Assembly: GCF_029784165.1 (NCBI RefSeq)
Contig: NC_073695.1
Coordinates: 157,429,367 to 157,493,366 of the forward strand
Direction of reading: 5' to 3'
Origin: Wyeomyia smithii
Lineage: Eukaryota > Arthropoda > Insecta > Diptera > Culicidae
DNA: 64,000 bases
Shown: piece by piece, positions 44,252 through 55,211 of the stretch
How the letters are laid out: each line of letters starts with the position of its first letter
Numbering within the stretch: the stretch's first letter is position 1
Notes under the pieces: model-generated
What the model saw: the letters and a program-made list of their open reading frames with translations, nothing else
The model's database searches: none
What the model was told of the DNA's origin: nothing
Translations under genes and position numbers: made by a program

Positions 44252-44498
44252 GTTAGCAATTAAGTTAGTTGTAAGTTTACTTCCCCTTTTCTGACAAGTA
44301 GGTTTAAATCCCTACGAATGATAAGTCCTAATTGCGAAAGCAAACAAATCCTAACAATTAAAATTACAAATTTCTAACAGTGTTGAGAAGTCACCATTTG
44401 TGATTGGACACACATACTCATTATTTACTAATATTTATCATAAATACTTAAGCTACTAACGAATCCCCCCTTAAAAAAAAAAAAAAAAAAAAAAAAAA
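44252..44498 (+). other. Jockey 3' UTR and poly(A)
   Basis: About 220 bp of AT-rich UTR ending aatccccccttaa before the A-run (44473-44499). No classical AATAAA just upstream was seen. Confidence 0.8.
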
Positions 44499-45022
44499 AC
44501 GTTGATCGCGCGGTGTACGTTGATTATTTTGAAACTCAGCTTGGAAAATAGGTTCAATTGGTTGGTTAACAGTGATGCTCACCTAATTTTTTTCTTGCAT
44601 CTTATAGCATTTTTTCTCAGCTTTCCAATGCTGGTCTCAGATCGAATATCGGTAGTTGCGAACACGGTCGAAATTGCATATTTCTGATATAATCCAAGAT
44701 GGCGGTCAAATTCAAGATGGCGGCCTGAATTCTGATCACTTCAAATGAAAGCCCTATCATTCCCCTTTACAGAAACGTGCTACTTGTAGTACTTTACATA
44801 ACGAATTTCAGAGATATAGCTCAAATAATACATCAAGAATTGCTAAAATTTCAACTTTTCTGAAAACTGTTCCGCCCCTTGGTGACCAAGGGGTCAACAA
44901 ATTCGATCAAACAAAAATGGCATTATCATTTTCTCTCTATTTCTAATAACTATGTGCATTTATATCAAATTTGAAAGACCTCGTGCACCTAGTGGCCTAG
45001 TTTCAGCGAGAATTGCTCATAG

Positions 45023-45415
45023 GGAACAAATTCCTTAAGAGCAAGCACCAAAGGTCGGAAAAACCATTCAACTGCAGGAACTTTTTCAGTAGTTAACACT
45101 CGATTAGATGAAATAAATAACCAAGAGATATTTGAAGTTTGGGTATCTTTATTCGTTTATTTAAAGCAATAAAATTCAGTTCTGTCCAGCAACTCCAGTG
45201 GTGTAGTCGTAGCTTTTTTTTAAGTGAACACTCCTTCCGCGATTCAACTGGAGTTGGTTGATAGCCTTCGTAATTTGTTTCGGTAAGCGCTATCGATGCA
45301 GGGAGATCAAAACTGAGAATTCAATTATTATTAATAAACAAACCGATGCCATGTCAATTGAGTTGGCTGACTATGCGTTTTGACATACCGTTACACCATG
45401 TATCTATACATCATG
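45023..45415 (+). pseudogene. Right part of P-like element with short coding remnant
   Basis: A frame from 45022 reads STKGRKNHSTAGTFSVVNTR then LDEINNQEIFEVW and stops at about 45168. It would join the left remnant across the foldback, but the frames do not clearly agree. The terminus (45386-45415) is the inverted copy of the left end. Only block A has this part. Confidence 0.45.
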
Positions 45416-45423
45416 GTTAGAAC

Positions 45424-45833
45424 CAGTAGGCAACTTCCGGATAAATAATACCAGAGCCCTTTGCATGGTAGATCCAGGTCGTTCGTATTCCATCACTCGA
45501 ATATTTGAAATTCTCGCGAAATTTTCTTGCGATTAGTGAATATGCTGCCGGCATGCTGTAGCAGTGTTGCTGGAAAATTTCAATTGTGAGCCGTCCGTCA
45601 GGGGTTAAACTTCTAACTAGTACAAGTAATTATAAAATGTATATTTAAATTAATTTAAAATTTGATGAACAACCAGTATCAAACGTATTAATTATTTTTA
45701 AAACACATGACTTGGAAATATTCTAGATAATGATAATAATTTTATTAATTTACTTATTATTTTATTTTATAAATTTTTTGGTAACACTGCTTCATGCCAA
45801 CAAATACACTGAAATAATCTCACCTATTCATAT
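45424..45833. other. Unassigned sequence right of P-like element
   Basis: AT-rich (TTTTATTAATTTA runs at 45720-45780); no coding or repeat signal recognised. Confidence 0.4.
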
Positions 45834-45835
45834 TA

Positions 45836-46081
45836 TCCAGCTTTTTACGCGCCATAATGGCGGACGCTATAATGCGAAGTTCGTAATAAATTACCCACCC
45901 TTTTGACAACTCTGCTTACGTCAGTTTAAAGTCTTCATAAAATTTATCAAAAGAAAAATATTTCTGGTAACATTTGCGTTGCCAATTTTTTTAGAAATCG
46001 CAAATCTGACGTAAGCAGTGAGGTTCGCATATTACGAACACGCATTATAGCGACCGCCATTATGGTGCGTAAAAAGCTGGA
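45836..46081. mobile_element. 246-bp TA-flanked MITE
   Basis: TIRs of over 40 bp start TCCAGCTTTTTACGCGCCAT, with TA on both sides (45834-45835, 46082-46083). The core GCTTTTTACGCG is shared with the MITE at 36477-36667. The interior has no ORF. Confidence 0.85.
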
Positions 46082-46083
46082 TA

Positions 46084-46465
46084 TGGGAGTGTTATAAATT
46101 TGCACTGTTAGAGCTTCCAATCAAAACGATGTGATCGAAAATGTGTCATGCATTCTTCATAGGATCGTCTGATAGACTCACATTACTACCAAGCTTTTAA
46201 AATAGATAAGAAAATCCTTTAAAAACCAAAGATCAAATAATCCATTAGACTCATTGGAAATGCCATAATTTATATCTTGGCATATAATAACAATTTCATA
46301 GGAAAATCTCATGCATTTCGTTTTATTATCCTATAGAAATAGCTTCACTAAAGGGACTGTTTCTCTCATATGATGTGTACATGAAAACAAATCGAAGTGT
46401 TTTTGTTTATGAAGGATACAAGAATTTATTATAAAAATATTATATACTTTAAGAAATTGGTACTT
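46084..46465. other. Unassigned sequence before block B
   Basis: Nothing recognised. The join to block B is at atactaat (about 46470), a microhomology shared with 37105. Confidence 0.4.
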
Positions 46466-46800
46466 GATATACTAATCCTCCCGAATACGCTGCGGTTGAG
46501 TTGGACAAATACTCATTGAGAAACGATGAGGTCAACAAATGGTTTTTAACCAATTCTGGGAAATTTTGCTAGAAGTACGCGCAAAAAAAGAACGATTCTA
46601 TTGATATTTATGGTGCCAGTTTACAACAGATTGATTGTTTTTTCAAAAAGCCCGTTTTATCAACTCGTCTTAACATCTACATGTCGGATTGCAATGAAAA
46701 TTTACCGCAATTCGGCAAAATTGATGATATCAAATGTAAAATGGTGAATGGCCATCAATCCAAAGAAACCGTTTTCATACCACTAATCCATACTCTCTAG
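46466..46800 (+). pseudogene. Transposase-like gene, C-terminal copy (block B)
   Basis: Duplicate of 37106-37439. A 2-bp difference near 46560 gives another reading break (GKFC then stop). It ends at TAG 46798-46800 like the original. Confidence 0.7.
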
Positions 46801-47330
46801 AAGAGAACTACAAGGGTTAAATTAGCAACCATTATAAATTTTATACCACACACAGTGCAAGAGATGTTGCAAAATGAAGTGTTTTTCGAATACGAAAGTC
46901 CGAAAAAGACCAACTCCAATAACATTTCAAACGAACGAACATGCTCCTGCGAACATGCATTCACGCAAACAAATATACGTACACACGCCTCCCTTACTAG
47001 TTGATCTGGGCCCATGCCCAAGTCTTGTGACACTGCCGTGTAATTTTACCATTTAAAACAATAGCTCGGACTACAATTAATTCTTCGATTATCTGAGTTA
47101 AAATAATGTTTAGTATGGCTATATTTTATTTTTTGGTTTGTATTTGTTGAATTATTCCTTTGTGATAAATATGGTCAGTAATGAACTAGAAAAAAGAAAA
47201 ACAAATAAAATAGACTAACGCTTCATCCGTCTCATCGCGGTATTTTTGGTCACCATGTACATCATTGCGTTTCCAAATCACGATTTATAAACCGTTCGTC
47301 GAAATTAGACACACAAACCAATGTTAGAAC

Positions 47331-47779
47331 CATGATGTATAGATACATGGTGCAACGGTTTGATCAAAAAGTAGGCGCGCGGTGAGGTAGCTTTTTTTCC
47401 AGTGGAGGGATGGAGACGAGACTTCGCTAAGTGACAGCTAGCACCTAAGGAAGTATTCCGCTATGATCGTCCTGCTCTGAATATGACGCTAAGGATAAAA
47501 TACATCCGTAATTAGATGAGTACTAATCTGATAACAGTAACTTAAACTGAAATTTCAGAGAATTTGTCACCAGAAGAGCCGTCTACAGCATTATGTCAAT
47601 ATGGCTGATCAGCACAGCAAAATAGCCGCACGACTTTTTGTTAACATTACTCCGGAACCAGATACATAAGGAGCTCTGGATCAAAATGAAGTGTTTGAAA
47701 CAGCACTGAAGATGTTGATGGAAAAAATGAGGCTCCAAAAATCTGTATTGAATGCTGCAAGCCTTAAAAGCTCATATAG
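47331..47779. mobile_element. P-like element left end, block B
   Basis: Same terminus and preceding GTTAGAAC (47323-47330) as 37970. The right end is missing, so this is a duplicate and not a new insertion. Confidence 0.8.
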
Positions 47780-49412
47780 GAGCAATTCTCGCTGAAACTA
47801 GGCCACTAGGTGCACAAGGTCTTTCAATTTTGATATAAATGCACATAGTTATTAAAAATAGAGAGAAAATGATAATGCCATTTTTGTTTGATCGAATTTG
47901 TTGACCCCTTGGTCACCAAGGGGCGGAACAGTTTTCAGAAAAGTTGAAATTTTAGCAATTATTGAAGTATTATTTGAGCTATATCTCTGAAATTCGTTAT
48001 GTAATGTACTATAAGTAGCACTTTTCTGTAAAAAAGAATGATAGGGCTTTCATTTGAAGTGATCAGAACTCAGGCCGCCATCTTGAATTTGGCCGTCATC
48101 TTGGATCATATCAGAAAATTGCAACTTTGATAATGTTCGCAACTACCGATTTTCAATCTGAGACCAGCATTGGAAAGCTGAGAAAAAATGCTATAAGATG
48201 CAAGAAAAAAATTAGGTGAGCATCACTGTTAACCAACCAATTGAACCTATTTTCCAAGCTGAGTTTCAAAATATTCAACGTACACCGCGCGATCAACGTA
48301 GTAACCTGTCTACTGAGACCAAGTGGATGCACATGTTATACCCTACTAGCTCCATAAATCATAATCGATTGATGCTACAACTAGTACGTCACAATACTAG
48401 CATGTTTGATACTAACAAAGCGATAGGTTTTTTATTACTGAGCAGTATCACAAAAAATGTACCAGTTTTAATATTTTATTTATATTGTCATTTTTAATTT
48501 GGCTGAAACTTTGCATAGACGTTTCTTTAGGCAAAAGATGTCATTTTATGCTATTGGTTTAATTATTTGGAGCAAGACTCGTTTTTAAGAAGCTATTGAA
48601 AATTCTACTTAGGGAAGGTATTTATGATTACAAATATTTTTTGGGCCAGAACGGTTTGTTTGATTGGTATGACGTTTTCGATAAACTTGTAGGTAATAAT
48701 TTTTTTTTCCGAAAAAATATACACTCTATAACATTTTCTTTGGTTGCATTTTTAGGTAATCTTTTGTAGTTTTTATTAAAAAATAGATTTAAAAAAAAAT
48801 GAGCTTTTTTAGATAGGTGTTGGCTCTATTATCGTCAGGTTTAACCTATTATCGTCTGGGGGGTAAATGATGTCCTAGAGCGCTTCATAATACAGAGCAT
48901 CTTCCTGCAAAAGATTAGTTCTCTATATCTTCATTAGCCCCCCGGGAGATAATAGGTAAAACCTGACGATAATTTTACATTTTTCTTTTATCTATTTTTC
49001 AAAATAATTATTTCAAAGTGTATATGTTTTCGAAGAGACAAAAATATTAACTACAACTTTATAGAAGACGTCATGTATTTGTAATCATAAATACCTTCCC
49101 AAAATAGCATTTTCAATTGCTTCTCAATAATGAGTCTTGCTCCAAAATATTAAACCAATAGCATAAAATGACATCTTTTGCCTATAGAAACATCTTCAGT
49201 CAATCTGAAAACGACAATATAAATAAAATATTAAAACTGGAAGACTTTTTCGTGGAACTGCTCAGTAATAAAAAACTTATCGCTTTGTTATTATCAAATA
49301 TGCTACTGTTGTATTCATCATTGTCACTAAACTCAAAAAAAAAAACAATAGTGGCGTACGAGTTGTAGCATCAATCGATTATGATTTATGGAGCTAGTAG
49401 GGTATAACATGT
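47780..49412. mobile_element. Foldback, block B, right arm truncated
   Basis: The left arm and centre are complete. The right arm stops at ataacatgtg (49412), before the position of the Jockey site, and is followed by filler gacaaaacacatatg and then block C. Confidence 0.8.
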
Positions 49413-49992
49413 GACAAAACACATATGAAACCGTTTTCATACCACTAATCCATACTCTCTAGAAGAGAACTACAAGGGTTAAATTAGCAACCATTATAAA
49501 TTTTATACCACACACAGTGCAAGAGATGTTGCAAAATGAAGTGTTTTTCGAATACGAAAGTCCGAAAAAGACCAACTCCAATAACATTTCAAACGAACGA
49601 ACATGCTCCTGCGAACATGCATTCACGCAAACAAATATACGTACACACGCCTCCCTTACTAGTTGATCTGGGCCCATGCCCAAGTCTTGTGACACTGCCG
49701 TGTAATTTTACCATTTAAAACAATAGCTCGGACTACAATTAATTCTTCGATTATCTGAGTTAAAATAATGTTTAGTATGGCTCTATTTTATTTTTTGGTT
49801 TGTATTTGTTAAATTATTCCTTTGTGATAAATATGGTCAGTAATGAACTAGAAAAAAGGAAAACAAATAAAATAGACTAACGCTTCATCCGTCTCATCGC
49901 GGTATTTTTGGTCACCATGTACATCATTGCGTTTCCAAATCACGATTTATAAACCGTTCGTCGAAATTAGACACACAAACCAATGTTAGAAC
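49413..49992. repeat. Block B/C junction and duplicated flank
   Basis: The filler acaaaacacatatg (49413-49426) joins a copy of the last 35 bp of the transposase-like gene (stop 49460-49462) and its flank up to GTTAGAAC (49985-49992). The identical junction appears at 63290-63304. Confidence 0.75.
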
Positions 49993-50440
49993 CATGATGT
50001 ATAGATACATGGTGCAACGGTTTGATCAAAAAGTAGGCGCGCGGTGAGGTAGCTTTTTTGCAGTGGAGGGATGGAGACGAGACTTCGCTAAGTGACAGCT
50101 AGCACCTAAGGAAGTATTCCGCTATGATCGTCCTGCTCTGAATATGACGCTAAGGATAAAATACATCCGTAATTAGATGAGTACTAATCTGATAACAGTA
50201 ACTTAAACTGAAATTTCAGAGAATTTATCACCAGAAGAGCCGTCTACAGCATTATGTCAATATGGCTGATCAGCACAGCAAAATAGCCGCACGACTTTTT
50301 GTTAACATTACTCCGGAACCAGATACATAAGGAGCTCTGGATCAAAATGAAGTGTTTGAAACAGCACTGAAGATGTTGATGGAAAAAATGAGGCTCCAAA
50401 AATCTGTATTGAATGCTGCAAGCCTTAAAAGTTCATATAG
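49993..50440. mobile_element. P-like element left end, block C
   Basis: Third copy of the left terminus. It closely matches block B, including the ccttaaaag stretch missing in block A. Confidence 0.8.
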
Positions 50441-51308
50441 GAGCAATTCTCGCTGAAACTAGGCCACTAGGTGCACAAGGTCTTTCAATTTTGATATAAA
50501 TGCACATAGTTATTAAAAATAGAGAGAAAATGATAATGCCATTTTTGTTTGATCGAATTTGTTGACCCCTTGGTCACCAAGGGGCGGAACAGTTTTCAGA
50601 AAAGTTGAAATTTTAGCAATTATTGAAGTATTATTTGAGCTATATCTCTGAAATTCGTTATGTAATGTACTATAAGTAGCACTTTTCTGTAAAAAAGAAT
50701 GATAGGGCTTTCATTTGAAGTGATCAGAATTCAGGCCGCCATCTTGAATTTGGCCGTCATCTTGGATTATATCAGAAAATTGCAACTTTGATAATGTTCG
50801 CAACTACCGATTTTCAATCTGAGACCAGCATTGGAAAGCTGAGAAAAAATGCTATAAGATGCAAGAAAAAAATTAGGTGAGCATCACTGTTAACCAACCA
50901 ATTGAACCTATTTTCCAAGCTGAGTTTCAAAATATTCAACGTACACCGCGCGATCAACGTAGTAACCTGTCTACTGAGACCAAGTGGATGCACATGTTAT
51001 ACCCTACTAGCTCCATAAATCATAATCGATTGATGCTACAACTAGTACGTCACAATACTAGCATGTTTGATACTAACAAAGCGATAGGTTTTTTATTACT
51101 GAGCAGTATCACAAAAAATGTACCAGTTTTAATATTTTATTTATATTGTCATTTTTAATTTGGCTGAAACTTTGCATAGACGTTTCTTTAGGCAAAAGAT
51201 GTCATTTTATGCTATTGGTTTAATTATTTGGAGCAAGACTCGTTTTTAAGAAGCTATTGAAAATTCTACTTAGGGAAGGTATTTATGATTACAAATATTT
51301 TTTGGGCC

Positions 51309-52880
51309 TGTAACCGTTGGTTTCAAGGATAATGTGTTGACTTTGTCAAACTTACAAATAGTTAAAGTTGCTCAGACCCCCTTATTACGACTCTGTAGAT
51401 AGAGCCCACTGAGTGAGTGATATCCCTCCAAGTCTGTCGCTTTGCGTCTGGGACGGAGGGGTCACTAACGAAGGCAAGCTTTTTTATACGACCACGATTA
51501 CCTCGTTCTGTATGTGTGATATCCCTCCACGTCTGGTGCTTTTGCATCTGGGACGGAGGGGTCGCTCATACCGGTTCACGATCAGATGCACCGAGGCATG
51601 TTTTGCCACAAGGGTTTTGTATCATCAAAACTTAACGACCTAGAAAGTGTTGCCAAGATAGATATGTCAAGATTAGGGGAATTCGAAAGGGTTTATAAGG
51701 CTCAGCCAAAGTGGGGAAGACTCCTTTTTTACGCTGAACAGTAAGCGAAGTCGTTACGCGCGAAGTCATTTTTACAATTAAATATATATAAAAGGTGTAA
51801 ATCAGTATAATTAAGAAGAAAGCAGACAAAAGGAACAGTTATTATCTAAAAAGTAATTGTGTGAAAAACAAAAAGGTCTAAAAGTTATTTGTGTAAAACA
51901 AAAGATGTTAGTCACTGTCTGTAAAACCTTATTGTGTAAGACAAATTGTTTCCTATGTCTAATTGTTAATCCTATTTAAAGTTATTATAGTGTAGTAAAA
52001 ACAAAACAAAAAAAAACGAAGAGAAGAAAAGAGCGGAAAACCGTGATTTAAAAGGATAAAGAAAAACTTATTGTAAAACAAAAAAAGGTAAAAATTACAA
52101 TTATTTGGTGTAAGTTAATAGAACGCTTGTGTACCATAGCTATAAGAAACCGTGAAATGATAGCTAATTGCCCCCGAACAGGTCCGCGTAGGGCCTTTTT
52201 ATGTTCTGCTCTGGTTACACCAGAACTTCTACTTCACAGACATCAGGACAGAGAGCATCAGCATCAGTGGCCAGAACGCCCTTCTGTGGTGGTCAAAGCT
52301 ATACCCGCCCCGCAGTGTAAGCTAGGACATACATCCTTGCCGTGCGGTGTGATTGAACCCGTGCTGGTCGGCAGGGAGACCCAGCAATCATTGAAGCCGA
52401 GCCTAAGCCGTGGGAACACAGGCAGCCGCAGATGTACAGCGAGGTCGAACCGCTGAATTTGGGGAAAAAGCTACTATGGTTACACAAGCGCAAGTAAACT
52501 TAGGTTAAGATAAACATTGTTCGATAGCAAGATGAATATAATGTAGAATTAGTGTACAACCATCAGCTTTTAGATTCATACTAATTTACACCTGCCAATT
52601 AGTCCGGTATTCCGTATTCATACAGTGGTTTTACCCCTTTCCGCTACTGGTCGAACGAAAGGGTGTTCTAAGCAGGAGCTTTTGAGCCAGTAGGGGTTTG
52701 CACGTTAATATCAGGCAACGCTTTTCACCTGGGTCGCTCTTCGTTCGGTGGTTCACTTTCCCTAGGTTCCCGTTCGTCGAAATACGAGTAACGTGGTGGG
52801 CATAAAAGCCGCTTGAGGCGTAGATCGCATCCCCACCTCGCCTACTTCCTCATTACCCCTGAGCTAAGCATAGGCTAACA
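51309..52880. mobile_element. Solo LTR, 1,572 bp, 4-bp TSD
   Basis: It starts TGTAACCG and ends GCTAACA (TG...CA). GGCC flanks both sides (51305-51308 and 52881-52884), and the empty site tttttgggccagaacgg is seen in the other foldback copies. A TATATAAAAGG box lies at 51785-51795. A diverged internal duplication (about 51420-51465 and 51519-51565) contains gggacggaggggtc. A 4-bp target fits Ty3/gypsy or BEL-type LTRs. No internal coding region, so a recombined solo LTR is most likely. Confidence 0.75.
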
Positions 52881-53680
52881 GGCCAGAACGGTTTGTTTGA
52901 TTGGTATGACGTTTTCGATAAAGTTGTAGGTAATAATTTTGTTTTTCCGAAAAAATATACACTCTATAACATTTTCTTTGGTTGCATTTTTAGGTAATCT
53001 TTTGTAGTTTTTATTAAAAAATAGATTTAAAAAAAAATGAGCTTTTTTAGATAGGTGTTGGCTCTATTATCGTCAGGTTTAACCTATTATCGTCTGGGGG
53101 GTAAATGATGTCCTAGAGCGCTTCATAATACAGAGCATCTTCCTGCAAAAGATTAGTTCTCTATATCTTCATTAGCCCCCCGGGAGATAATAGGTAAAAC
53201 CTGACGATAATTTTACATTTTTCTTTTATCTTTTTTTCAAAATAATTATTTCAAAGTGTATATGTTTTCGAAGAGACAAAAATATTAACTACAACTTTAT
53301 AGAAGACGTCATGTATTTGTAATCATAAATACCTACCCAAAATAGCATTTTCAATTGCTTCTCAATAATGAGTCTTGCTCCAAAATATTAAACCAATAGC
53401 ATAAAATGACATCTTTTGCCTATAGAAACATCTTCAGTCAATCTGAAAACGACAATACAAATAAAATATTAAAACTGGAAGACTTTTTTGTGGAACTGCT
53501 CAGTAATAAAAAACTTATCGCTTTGTTATTATCAAATATGCTACTGTTGTATTCATCATTGTCACTAAACTCAAAAAAAAAACAATAGTGGCGTACGAGT
53601 TGTAGCATCAATCGATTATGATTTATGGAGCTAGTAGGGTATAACATGTGCATCCACTTGGTCTCAGCAGACAGGTTACT

Positions 53681-53694
53681 ACGTTGATCGCGCG
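53681..53694 (+). repeat. Jockey copy 2 left target duplication
   Basis: ACGTTGATCGCGCG, identical to copy 1; right copy at 61759-61772. Confidence 0.9.
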
Positions 53695-53896
53695 CCAGTG
53701 CGTCTTGAACTGTCCTACAGATCAGACGTTTTTTCAGTTGCTTGTGGACTGGTCTTTGACTGCCTATAGCTTCAAAGTTTGTGTTTTGTCAGTGTGTCTT
53801 TTAAAGACTACCTGAAAGTTAATTCCCATCAGTCTTTCTCAAGACTACCTACTTTTGAATTTAACATTTGTTTTAACTTTTTTCGTATCACCTGAA

Positions 53897-55211
53897 ATGG
53901 CTGGACGGAAAAAGAAACCTCGCATCGCTGCGGGGAGGAAAAGAGAGGCATCTCTTTATTACACTTCGAGTGTCTGTAGTGACAATCCTTTTGATATTTT
54001 GCTTGAGCATGAAGCTGGTGAAATGGAAGTTACCAATAATGAAACTATACAAAATATAAAATCTTTAAAAAAGGAGAAAGTTCCACCTATTGTGGTAACT
54101 ATTTCTTCTGAATTTAATATATTCAAAAAGGAACTTTCAACGTTTGTTTCTGACGTTAAAGTTACCTATCAAATTGGCCGTAGAGGAGAATGTCGCTTAT
54201 TAGCCGACTCAGTAAAGGGTCGTGATCGTCTTGTTCAGTATTTAACTGACAAGATGTACAAATTTTGTACATATGACACCAAGAACGCCAAGCCGTTCAA
54301 GGTTGTCTTGGAAGGTCTCACCAACGATCAAACCGTTGATGAGATCGAACTTACTTTAACAGAATTACTTGGCATAGCCCCTACCCAAGTAATTCTAATG
54401 AAACAAAAATCACGAGGCGAAAACAGTCAGAGAACTGGAATTTCCCTTGTTAATTATTTAATTCATTTTAACCGCAATGAGGTTAACAACTTAAATTTTT
54501 TTGAAAAAGCACATGCTTTGTATAATGTGCGTGTAAAGTGGGAAATTTATAGGAAGTATGGCGGAGGTGAAAAGCATATCACCCAATGCCGTACTTGCCA
54601 ACGTTATGGCCATGGTTCCAAATTCTGTAACATGGACCAAAAATGTCTTAATTGTGGAGACTCTTCTCACAAAAAGGACACATGTCCTGTGAAAGAGAGT
54701 AAAAATTTTCGCTGTGCGAATTGTAACGGCAACCAATTGTTATCAATGCCCAGTCCGTTTAGCAATTGTTAAGGCAAGGCAAGGTAAACAAAATTCAATT
54801 TCTCAATTAAAACCAACTTCAAAACAAAATTCTCCAAGCGTACCAGTGACGCATAGTTTACCTACTCCTTTGCATACCCGTTTAACTTATGCACAGGTTA
54901 CAGGTAGTTCGAACATTATACCGCCTAGTGCTGGTAGTTCGAAAATGACCGTTAATATGGGTAAGCAAAACATGCTAGAAAATAATTGTACACCTATTAC
55001 TCCAGCTAATATTGCTGCCGAAAATGTTTTTTCTAATGTCAACTGCCTGGGGCCTATTACGGCAGGTAAACTTTCTTTTTTGCAACAGGCAATGTTCGAT
55101 CTTATGAACGCCATGTTGCAGACAAAATCAATGTTTGAAGCCATTCAAATAGGCACAAATTTTACTATTAAAATTGTTTCTAATTTAAAATTTAGCAATG
55201 ATTTTAAATAA
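53897..55211 (+). pseudogene. Jockey ORF1, copy 2, +1 frameshift
   Basis: Start at ATG 53897 (MAGRKKK). Compared with copy 1 it has a few substitutions (e.g. LYYTSS for LSDTSS, a Thr for Ser in the YLTDKM region). Two intact zinc knuckles are followed by a broken third one near 54735; the second half is in the frame beginning before 54714 and ends at 55211. The shared lesion suggests a small deletion within CANCNGN(H). It may not be able to bind RNA normally. Confidence 0.85.

Larger units (their letters stand above)
40088..44499 (+). mobile_element. Full-length Jockey-clade retrotransposon, copy 1 (inactive)
   Basis: It has a 5' UTR of about 200 bp, ORF1 with CCHC knuckles, ORF2 with endonuclease and RT and no RNase H, a short 3' UTR and a poly(A) of about 25. 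It is flanked by a 13-14 bp duplication. ORF2 overlaps ORF1 by 14 bp. The layout matches Jockey-clade elements such as mosquito Juan. It is inactive through an ORF1 frameshift and two ORF2 stops. Confidence 0.95.
38410..45018. mobile_element. Large foldback element, block A (2.2 kb plus Jockey insert)
   Basis: The left arm (38410 to about 39470) is complementary to about 39490-40087 continued at 44513-45018. The right arm is split by the Jockey at 40088-44499. Termini are GAGCAATTCTCGCTGAAACT, with ATAG on both sides (38406-38409, 45019-45022) as a possible 4-bp duplication. The centre has a further small stem (ttatcgtcaggtttaaccta against taataggtaaaacttgacga). Arms of about 1.06 kb with few mismatches make this a strong hairpin. 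It encodes nothing; short recurring frames in the arms (e.g. 38846-39127) are shadows. Confidence 0.85.
37970..45415. mobile_element. P-like DNA transposon, block A, both ends present
   Basis: The left terminus CATGATGTATAGATACAT is matched by an inverted right terminus ending at 45415, with about 30-bp TIRs. Perfect 8-bp duplications GTTAGAAC flank it (37962-37969 and 45416-45423). An 8-bp target and TIR starting CATGATG with GGTG at about position 19-22 match the P superfamily (the Drosophila P TIR begins CATGATG). Own sequence is about 440 bp on the left and 400 bp on the right; the rest is the foldback at 38410-45018. The transposase is essentially lost. Confidence 0.8.

Noticed and set aside
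37970..45415. Calling the coding remnants a P transposase
   Set aside because: No THAP domain or P catalytic block could be read; only the ends support the P assignment.
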